This document shows positions 40,428 to 46,615 of a stretch of 64,000 bases of DNA, piece by piece; the first letter of the stretch is position 1, and each line of letters begins with the position of its first letter. The DNA lies in assembly GCA_021821195.1 (NCBI GenBank), contig JAKACT010000005.1, forward strand, positions 1 through 64,000, written 5' to 3'. This stretch comes from Pseudomonadota bacterium. Its GTDB lineage: Bacteria > Pseudomonadota > Gammaproteobacteria > Xanthomonadales > Xanthomonadaceae. The position numbers and the translations under genes are program-made. Under the pieces are notes generated by a model that was not told the origin of the DNA, did not search any database, and saw nothing but the letters and a program-made list of their open reading frames with translations.

Positions 40428-41671
40428 GCGGCCACCTTGCGGCACAGCGCCGGCACGTCGCCGCGATAGCCCATCGCCCCGCCCACCAGCCAGCCCTGCA
40501 GCCAGCCGAAGGCATCGCCCGCCACCAGACCGGCGCTGCGCAGCGGGCGCAGCAGCGGCGCGTCGTTGGCGGTGAGCCTGGCCAACCCATCGGAGAACGC
40601 GATAGTGCGGTTGCGGTCTTCTTCGCGGCGCGCGGCGTGACGGCGCAGCACGGCGTCGTCGCCGGGATCGGCGGCGTGTCCGGCGATGCATTCGGCCAGC
40701 GTCAGCGCATCGCGCAGGCCGAGGTTGAAGCCCTGCGCGCCGAGCGGATGGATCGACTGCGCGGCATTGCCCACCAGCACCGCGCGCGGTGCCACCAGCG
40801 CTTCGGCCACGCAGCCCAACATCGGGTAGCGGCTGCGTTCGCCGACCGACAGGAAGCGGCCGGCGCGCCAACCGAAGGCGTCCTGCACGCGCGCGAGGAA
40901 AGCCGCATCGTCGAGCGCGGCCACGGCCTCCGCGTCCTCGCGCGGCACCCCGTGGACCAGGCCGTAATGGCCATCGCCGCGCGGCAGCAGCGCGGTCGGG
41001 CCGTGGTCGGTCAGGCGTTCAAAGGCGGTGCCGTCCGGCGCGCGCTGCGTGCGCAGGCGGGCGACGAACAGGGTCTGGCCGTAGTCGTGTTCGCGGGTGG
41101 TGATGCCCAGTGCCTCGCGCAGCGCACTGCGGGCGCCGTCGGCGGCCACCAGCAGCTTCGCGCACAGCGTGCGTTTGCCATTCGCGTCGGCGATGCGGAC
41201 ATGGCGCAGGCCGTCGTCACCTTCGCCAAGGCCGATGAAGCGCGCGGGCCGGTAGCGGGTCAGGTGCTGCAACTGCAGCAGCCGTGCCTCCAGCGCCTCG
41301 CCAAAATCGCGCGCCACCACCACCCGGCCGAACTCGCCGCGCCCGTAGGCCTGCGCGTCCAGCAGCATGCGCCCGAAGTCGCCGCGGCGGCTGACGTGGA
41401 TGCGCCGGATCGGGCCGGTGGGCGCGCGCATCAGCGGCAGCACGCCCAGCGCCTGCAGCGCATTGAGGGTGGCCTCGGCGAAACTGAGGTTGCGCTGGTC
41501 GAACACCGGCGGCAGCGCGCCGGCGGGTGCCGCCTCGACCATGCCGACGTCCAGCCCCTGCGCATCCAGCGCGATCGCGAGGCTGGCACCTACCAGGCCG
41601 CCGCCGACGATCAGCACGTCATGCGCGGGGCCATTTCCAGGGGCTTGAGTGGAGTTGGTGGGAGGGCTCAC
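40424..41671 (-). CDS. ubiH: 2-octaprenyl-6-methoxyphenyl hydroxylase UbiH, split by a group II intron after its start codon
   Basis: A UbiH-family FAD monooxygenase. The FAD loop is VLIVGGGLVGASLAIALDAQG, and the second FAD motif VGNAAQSIHPLGAQGFNLGL has GN where GD is more usual. As it stands the frame opens with GTG at 41671, inside intron domain VI: 18 nt (MSPPTN) come from the intron. Splicing the ATG at 44353-44351 to 41653 would instead give MSTQAPGNGPAHDVLIVGGG and a 410-aa protein. The spliced form is probably native; translation from the intron GTG would give 415 aa. Confidence 0.9.
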   Translation of the reverse strand: MSPPTNSTQAPGNGPAHDVLIVGGGLVGASLAIALDAQGLDVGMVEAAPAGALPPVFDQRNLSFAEATLNALQALGVLPLMRAPTGPIRRIHVSRRGDFGRMLLDAQAYGRGEFGRVVVARDFGEALEARLLQLQHLTRYRPARFIGLGEGDDGLRHVRIADANGKRTLCAKLLVAADGARSALREALGITTREHDYGQTLFVARLRTQRAPDGTAFERLTDHGPTALLPRGDGHYGLVHGVPREDAEAVAALDDAAFLARVQDAFGWRAGRFLSVGERSRYPMLGCVAEALVAPRAVLVGNAAQSIHPLGAQGFNLGLRDALTLAECIAGHAADPGDDAVLRRHAARREEDRNRTIAFSDGLARLTANDAPLLRPLRSAGLVAGDAFGWLQGWLVGGAMGYRGDVPALCRKVAA

Positions 41672-41727
41672 TTTCGTGAGCCCTCCCCCCTAAGAACCGT
41701 GCGTGCGAGTTCCCCCGCACACGGCTC
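41654..41727 (-). other. Group II intron domains V and VI
   Basis: Domain V is the 34-nt hairpin 41727-41694 (starts GAGCCGTGTGCG, ends CGCACGCACGGTTC). Domain VI is a perfect 12-bp stem (41687-41676 with 41671-41660) closed by GAAA. An unpaired A at 41659 is then followed by CC that can pair with GG at the base: a good branch-point candidate. The 3' splice site is placed after AAC at 41654. The stem contains GGAGGG and, directly after the loop, a GTG in frame with ubiH. Confidence 0.9.
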
Positions 41728-41744
41728 AAGCCCGCATGAACCCC

Positions 41745-43442
41745 TCAAGTGAGAGGCGGCTTTACAACCTTCAACCCAAGTTGATGCGTTCTGGTATGGC
41801 ATACGGGATGCAATAGTACGCGGTTCTTCAGAGAGTCCGATCCCCCCGCCACCTTATAGATGAGGTGGTGATCGTGCCATCCGGTTTCCCGTGTAATCCT
41901 GCCTCCGCAAAGCGCGCACAGGCCCCGTTGAGAGCGGTAGAGAGCCATCCACTGCAACCGGTGGCGCATGTTCTTCACCATGCGCTCCAACCGCAGCTTT
42001 TCGCCATACAACTCATAGGCCGGATCAAAGGGGTTGTAATCCCCTCGAATCTTTTTGTGTCGCTCGATCTTGGTCGCGGGCAGGTCATACAACTCCAGCC
42101 GCTTCCTCGTGCCATCGTCCTTTGTCACTGTGGTCTGGAACACCCATTTCCGTCGATCCTTGGGCGGAAAGTATTTCTTCCGTATCCAGTTGACCTTCTT
42201 CCTTGGATGCCGCCGTTTTGCCCAACGCCAGAGCTTCCAGAAGATCAGATGCTCCATGCGACTGAACGCTTCTTTGGCCACCACGGGGCGGTGATAGTTC
42301 GCCCAGCCCCGCAGTTTCGGGTTCAACATTCGGATGAGTTCCTCCTGCGTCACCGTCTTGTGCCGCTCGACGACCTCCTTCACCTTGCTGTAGAACGCTT
42401 TCGCATTTTTCTTGCTCGGCTTTATCAGGAGCTTCCCGCCGTACTTGCGGAAATTCCATCCCAGGAAGTCGAAACCTTCGTCGATGTGCACGATCCGCGT
42501 TTTTTCCTCGGAAAGTTGAAGCCCTCTGATTGCTAGGAACTCCACCACCCATGGCTTCACTTCGTCCTCCAGCACCTCTTTCGAGATACCCGTGATGACG
42601 AAGTCATCGGCATAGCGCACCACATTGATTTTCAGGCCTTTGGCCTTCGTCTTGCCGAACCGTGCACCGAGGTGCTCGATCAAGCCGGACTCCAGCCCAT
42701 TCAACGTCACATTTGCCAAAGTCGGACTGATGATGCCGCCTTGCGGCGTGCCTTCATCCGTCGGTGCCAACCTTCCTTTGTGTACAACACCGGCCTTCAG
42801 CCATTTTCCTAGCACTTCGGAATCCATGCAGGCATTCCGCAGCAACCAGTCATGACTGATGTGGTCGAAGCATCCTCTGATGTCCGCCTCCAACACCCAT
42901 TCGGCCGAAACCTTCTTGGAGAGCGAGACGAACAGCTGGCCCATGGCGTCGTGCGTCGATCTGTTCTGCCGAAAGCCGTAGCTGTTCGGATCACTCATCG
43001 ACTCACATACCGGTTCCAACGCCAACAAGTGCAACGCCTGCATAGCCCGATCCAACATCGTCGGGATACCTAGCGGGCGCTGCTTTCCATTGGCCTTCGG
43101 GATGAATACGCGGCGTAACGGCTTGGGCCGATAACCACGTCGCTCCAACCTTCCGATTGCTTCCTGCTTCGCAGTTGGCGATTTCCACAGTTCCTTGTCG
43201 ATTCCGGGTGTGCGTTTCCCTTGGTTTTCAGTCACTCGTCGTATTGCCAGTGCCTTCGCACCGAACGAGCGGGTCAGCAGTCGTTGCAAAGCTTTCACCT
43301 TGCGCCATCTACCTTCCTGCACAGCCTTCGTGATCCTTAGCTGCGTTGCCCTCACGTTCCTTTCCACCAGCCGCCAGTCGATGGCATGCCAGTTTTCAGG
43401 CGCGCGGGAGCGCACAGAACCAACGTAAGTGGTCTCTTTCAT
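41745..43442 (-). CDS. ltrA: Group II intron reverse transcriptase/maturase with HNH endonuclease
   Basis: A 565-aa intron-encoded protein. The RT domain has PLGIPTMLDRAMQALHL, ADIRGCFDHISHDWLL, EGTPQGGIISPTLANV and the catalytic YADD (VVRYADDFVITG). The maturase X domain follows, with LNPKLRGWANYHRPV. The C-terminal HNH nuclease has CALCGG, HDHHLIYKVAGGSD and HPVCHTRTH, so retrohoming into double-stranded DNA should be possible. The ATG at 43442 has AGGAG 6 nt upstream. It has no frameshift or missing motif. Confidence 0.96.
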   Translation of the reverse strand: MKETTYVGSVRSRAPENWHAIDWRLVERNVRATQLRITKAVQEGRWRKVKALQRLLTRSFGAKALAIRRVTENQGKRTPGIDKELWKSPTAKQEAIGRLERRGYRPKPLRRVFIPKANGKQRPLGIPTMLDRAMQALHLLALEPVCESMSDPNSYGFRQNRSTHDAMGQLFVSLSKKVSAEWVLEADIRGCFDHISHDWLLRNACMDSEVLGKWLKAGVVHKGRLAPTDEGTPQGGIISPTLANVTLNGLESGLIEHLGARFGKTKAKGLKINVVRYADDFVITGISKEVLEDEVKPWVVEFLAIRGLQLSEEKTRIVHIDEGFDFLGWNFRKYGGKLLIKPSKKNAKAFYSKVKEVVERHKTVTQEELIRMLNPKLRGWANYHRPVVAKEAFSRMEHLIFWKLWRWAKRRHPRKKVNWIRKKYFPPKDRRKWVFQTTVTKDDGTRKRLELYDLPATKIERHKKIRGDYNPFDPAYELYGEKLRLERMVKNMRHRLQWMALYRSQRGLCALCGGRITRETGWHDHHLIYKVAGGSDSLKNRVLLHPVCHTRTHQLGLKVVKPPLT

Positions 43443-44096
43443 GCAACGCTCCTAGATCGTCTTGAGCCCAACGATGGAGGCGCATGAACTCCCCTCACGG
43501 GGCATGCGCCCCGTTGGGGAAGAGTGAATACCGCGTTCCGGAGAGCGCGGTGCCAAGTTAAGTCTCGACAGCGAGACCACGATAGCGAACCAGTCGGAAG
43601 TGGGCCTATCCCACCCATTACAGGCAGGCATTTGCTTTTTCCGACCTCCCATACCCCGTTGTTCAACAGCTCCCCTGCGTGGGGAACCTGCCGCCACCCT
43701 ACCGGCTGGGTAGGCAAACACCGGGGCTTACCACGTTCCTTGCCCGTCACGCGCTGGTACAGGACTCGTCTATCCGCCGAAGGCTCTAAAGGTGACGTAA
43801 CCCCTTCAATGACAGGGTCAACCGGCCTCGATATGCGTAAAGCTCAGCTACCGCATTCCATAGTGACGACGGTTCATCAACGATTCAGATAACTTGCCCA
43901 GAACCAGCAAATCTAGCCCCCTTTCAGCCTGCTGATGGCCGAAACTGCGCGAACCTCACGGTTCGGTACAGCCTTGTGGAAGGACATTGTCGAAGAAGCT
44001 TCGCACCCATCGGTTACCCGATACGCACGTTCCTCCAGATTACTGAGAGCCACATCTCAGGTTCCATCATTGCCATCCAAGCAACGCAGAACAATG

Positions 44097-44117
44097 ACGA
44101 GCAAAGCAATGACTCGT
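44097..44117 (-). other. Intron EBS1 hairpin
   Basis: On the minus strand ACGAG (44117-44113) and CTCGT (44101-44097) close an 11-nt loop. The loop contains CATTGC (44111-44106), perfectly complementary to GCAATG, the last six bases of the 5' exon (44356-44351). This is what an exon-binding site 1 should look like and confirms the 5' splice site. Confidence 0.75.
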
Positions 44118-44350
44118 GCTCTGAAGTGACGGCGCATTGCGCGCCGCAAGTGGTTGTCTTGCAAGGCAAACGACGGGGTCGCGGGGCACTTTCCATGCAC
44201 ACGACGACCTCACCATTGCGGTGTGGATCGTCCGTGCCAGCCCAACCACACCTGCAAGTTTTTAGTGAACTACGGTACAGCCTTAGTGAAAGACGAAACT
44301 CTGAGGGTCGTCGGCCTCTTCTGAGCGAACACGAGTCAAGCGTGTCGCAC

Positions 44351-44353
44351 CAT
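44351..44353 (-). other. ubiH: First exon of ubiH: the original start codon
   Basis: ATG on the minus strand, immediately followed by the intron 5' end. It reads in frame into 41653 (TCC ACT CAA) after intron removal. IBS1 (GCAATG) ends with this codon. Confidence 0.8.
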
Positions 44354-44358
44354 TGCGC

Positions 44359-44365
44359 TATGCTA
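44359..44365. promoter_or_regulatory. Shared -10 region of divergent ubiH and the 44396 gene
   Basis: TATGCTA on plus reads TAGCATA on minus. Plus: TATGCT (44359-44364) would serve the membrane-protein gene at 44396 with a leader of about 25 nt. Minus: TAGCAT (44365-44360), then 6 nt, then the ubiH ATG, giving a leaderless start. Sequences upstream for the plus-strand promoter are now intron DNA. No good -35 was found on either strand. Confidence 0.4.
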
Positions 44366-44395
44366 ACGGCTCCGCAGTCCGCCCGTCCCAATGCC

Positions 44396-44965
44396 ATGAA
44401 TCGCCCTGCCTCGACGCTCCCCGCCGGCCCGCTGCTGCTCACCGCGCTGATCTTCGTCGCGGCGCTGAGCCGGATCATTCCGCACCCGCCGAATTTCTCG
44501 CCGATCGAGGCGGTGGCGCTGTTCGGCGGCGCCTATTTCGCCAAGCGCCAGTGGGCGCTGGTCGTGCCGCTGGTGGCGATGTTCGCCTCCGACCTGGTGC
44601 TGGGCCTGGTCAACGGCGGCATCTACTGGAGCTACTTCGCCAGCGCCGGCTACCTGATGGTGTACGCCTGCATCGCCCTGTCCACCGTGCTCGGCTTCGG
44701 CCTGCGCGGCAAGGTCGGCGCCGGCCGCGTGCTGGGCTATTCGCTGGCCGGTTCGCTGCTGTTCTTCGTGCTGACCAATGCCGGCGTATGGGCGTTCGGC
44801 GCGATGTACCCACGCAACGCCGCCGGCCTGGCTGCCGCCTTCGTCGCCGGCGTGCCGTTCTTCCAGTGGACCGTGCTGGGCACGCTGTCCTATGCGGCGC
44901 TGCTGTTCGGCGGCTTCGAGCTGCTGCGCCGGCAGGTTCCGGCGCTGCGCGCGCAGACGGCATAA
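44396..44965 (+). CDS. Small membrane protein, DUF6580-like
   Basis: A 189-aa protein with five or six transmembrane helices (e.g. PLLLTALIFVAALSRIIPHP, VVPLVAMFASDLVLGLV, VPFFQWTVLGTLSYAALLFGG). It includes the NFSPIEAVALFGGAYF segment typical of the DUF6580 putative transporter/ECF-S-like proteins. Substrate is unknown. The next gene is a cobalamin adenosyltransferase, so a link to cobalamin or precursor uptake is a hypothesis only. The ATG at 44396 was fixed by the conserved start; the open frame upstream is intron. Confidence 0.75.
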   Translation: MNRPASTLPAGPLLLTALIFVAALSRIIPHPPNFSPIEAVALFGGAYFAKRQWALVVPLVAMFASDLVLGLVNGGIYWSYFASAGYLMVYACIALSTVLGFGLRGKVGAGRVLGYSLAGSLLFFVLTNAGVWAFGAMYPRNAAGLAAAFVAGVPFFQWTVLGTLSYAALLFGGFELLRRQVPALRAQTA

Positions 44966-45025
44966 GAATCCCCCTCCCGTCTTCGAGCGTTTCTCCCGGG
45001 AACGGAAGCAGGAAAGCAGGACGCC

Positions 45026-45577
45026 ATGGGCAACCGCCTCAGCAAGATCTACACCCGCACCGGCGATGACGGCAGCACCGGCCTCGGCGACGGTTCCCGT
45101 GTCGGCAAGGATTCGGCGCGGGTCGAGGCCTACGGCACCATCGACGAGGCCAATTCCTGCATCGGCCTGCTGCTGGCGGCAGAGCTGCCGGAAGACGTGC
45201 GCGAGCTGCTGACGCGAATCCAGCACCAGCTGTTCGACCTCGGCGGCGAGCTGTGCATCCCCGGCCATGCGGCCATCTTCGATGCCGACATCGAGGCGCT
45301 GGAAGCGCAGATCGACCATTACAACCGCGAGCTGCCGCCGCTGAAGGAATTCATCCTGCCCGGCGGCGGCGAGGCCGGCGCGCGCTGCCATATCGCCCGC
45401 ACCGTGGTGCGCCGCGCCGAACGCCGCACGGTGGAACTGGCGCGGCTGGAAAGCGTGCGCCCGCAGCCGGTGCACTACCTGAACCGCCTGTCCGACCTGC
45501 TGTTCGTGCTTTGCCGCGTGCTCGCCCGCGCCAGCGGCCACGGCGAAGTGCTGTGGAAGCACGAGCGCCGCAGGTAA
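45026..45577 (+). CDS. PduO-type cob(I)alamin adenosyltransferase
   Basis: A 183-aa enzyme transferring adenosyl from ATP to cob(I)alamin to form coenzyme B12. The N-terminal ATP-binding TRTGDDGSTGLGDGSRVGKDS region and the conserved ARTVVRRAERRTVEL helix with its Arg/Glu pairs are diagnostic. Length fits the trimeric PduO family. An AGGA SD precedes the ATG. No cobalamin riboswitch was recognised upstream, and no B12 synthesis genes are in the window, so it probably serves imported corrinoid. Confidence 0.93.
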   Translation: MGNRLSKIYTRTGDDGSTGLGDGSRVGKDSARVEAYGTIDEANSCIGLLLAAELPEDVRELLTRIQHQLFDLGGELCIPGHAAIFDADIEALEAQIDHYNRELPPLKEFILPGGGEAGARCHIARTVVRRAERRTVELARLESVRPQPVHYLNRLSDLLFVLCRVLARASGHGEVLWKHERRR

Positions 45578-45602
45578 ACCGCTGGCGGAGAAACGGCTGG
45601 TG

Positions 45603-46514
45603 ATGCAGATCTATACCCACGCCGCCTGCCTGGCCCACGACACCGGCCCCGACCATCCCGAACGCCCGGCGCGCCTGCGGGCGGTGCTGCATGCGCTGGA
45701 AGCGGCCCATCCCGACCTGGACTGGCAGCAGGCGCCGCCCGCCAGCCGCGGCCAGCTGCTGCGCGTGCATGACCCGCATTTGCTCGATGCGGTGCTGGAG
45801 GCCGCACCACGCGAACTGCAGCCGCTGGACCCCGACACGGTGCTGTCGCCGCAGTCGGCCGAAGCCGCGCTGCGCGCCGCCGGCGCCGGCGTGGCGGCGG
45901 TGGATGCGGTGCTGTCGGGACGTACCCGCCGCGCCTTCTGCGCGGTGCGCCCGCCCGGCCACCACGCCACCCCGGCGGCGGCGATGGGCTTCTGCCTGTT
46001 CAACAACGTGGCGGTGGCGGCGCGCCATGCCATCGACCGCCACGGACTGGAGCGGGTGGCGATCGTCGACTTCGACGTCCACCATGGCAACGGCACCCAG
46101 GCGGCATTCGAACGCGAGCCGCGCGTGCTCTACGCCAGCTCGCACCAGTGGCCGCTGTATCCGGAGTCGGGCGCGCGCAACGAAGCCGGTTGCGGCAACA
46201 TCTTCAACGCACCGTTGCCGAAGGGCGCCGACGGCGTCGACTTCCGCGCCGTCTGGCGCGAGGAGTTGCTGCCGGCGGTGGAGGCGTTCAAGCCGCAGCT
46301 GCTGCTGGTATCCGCCGGCTTCGACGGCCATCGCCGCGACCCACTGGCCGGCCTGCTGCTGGACACCGCGGATTTCGCCTGGCTGACCCGCGAACTGGCC
46401 ACCATCGCCGACCGCCACGCCGACGGCAGGATCGTGTCGACGCTGGAGGGCGGCTACGACCTCGCCACGCTGGCCGAATGCGTGGTGGCGCACATCGACA
46501 CGCTGCGCTATTGA
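45603..46514 (+). CDS. Histone deacetylase/AcuC/AphA-family amidohydrolase
   Basis: A 303-aa zinc amidohydrolase of the arginase/deacetylase fold. Catalytic features: RPPGHHATPAAAMGFCLFNN (His-His dyad), DFDVHHGNGTQ (zinc Asp and His), and SAGFDGHRRDPL (second zinc Asp). Bacterial members deacetylate acetyl-polyamines or proteins; the substrate is not known. The ATG at 45603 is used; a GTG one codon earlier is nearer the GGAG. Confidence 0.92.
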   Translation: MQIYTHAACLAHDTGPDHPERPARLRAVLHALEAAHPDLDWQQAPPASRGQLLRVHDPHLLDAVLEAAPRELQPLDPDTVLSPQSAEAALRAAGAGVAAVDAVLSGRTRRAFCAVRPPGHHATPAAAMGFCLFNNVAVAARHAIDRHGLERVAIVDFDVHHGNGTQAAFEREPRVLYASSHQWPLYPESGARNEAGCGNIFNAPLPKGADGVDFRAVWREELLPAVEAFKPQLLLVSAGFDGHRRDPLAGLLLDTADFAWLTRELATIADRHADGRIVSTLEGGYDLATLAECVVAHIDTLRY

Positions 46515-46615
46515 GCCCGCGCCTGAAGCGCACGCAAACGCGCCGCGCGCCATGCGTTTGCCGCTACTGGCCGCTTCCGGCAAGCTAACGATCCGTTTTT
46601 CGCCCCGGATCGCCC

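Larger units (their letters stand above)
41654..44350 (-). mobile_element. Group II intron inserted in ubiH directly after the ATG
   Basis: A 2697-nt intron, visibly less GC-rich than its surroundings. It begins GTGCGACACG (44350, consensus GUGYG) and ends ..ACCAAC (AY) at 41654. It has a complete domain V, domain VI with a bulged A, an ORF in domain IV, and EBS1 complementary to the 5' exon. Exon joining restores ubiH with ATG|TCC. The 908 nt before the ORF is rather long for domains I-III. All parts look intact, so it may still be active. Confidence 0.95.

Noticed and set aside
40424-41671. ubiH as a broken pseudogene
   Set aside because: The coding part is intact and both predicted expression routes (splicing to ATG, or GTG in domain VI) keep the frame.
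41654-44350. A twintron (two nested group II introns)
   Set aside because: Only one domain V and one RT ORF are present. The internal duplication is too short to be a second complete intron; it is noted as a possible remnant only.
43976-44395. The open frame running from 43976 into the 44396 membrane-protein gene
   Set aside because: The upstream part is intron domain I sequence read on the opposite strand; the conserved membrane protein begins at the ATG at 44396.
44966-45025. Cobalamin riboswitch before the adenosyltransferase
   Set aside because: The 60-bp gap is too short for one and shows no B12-box-like sequence.
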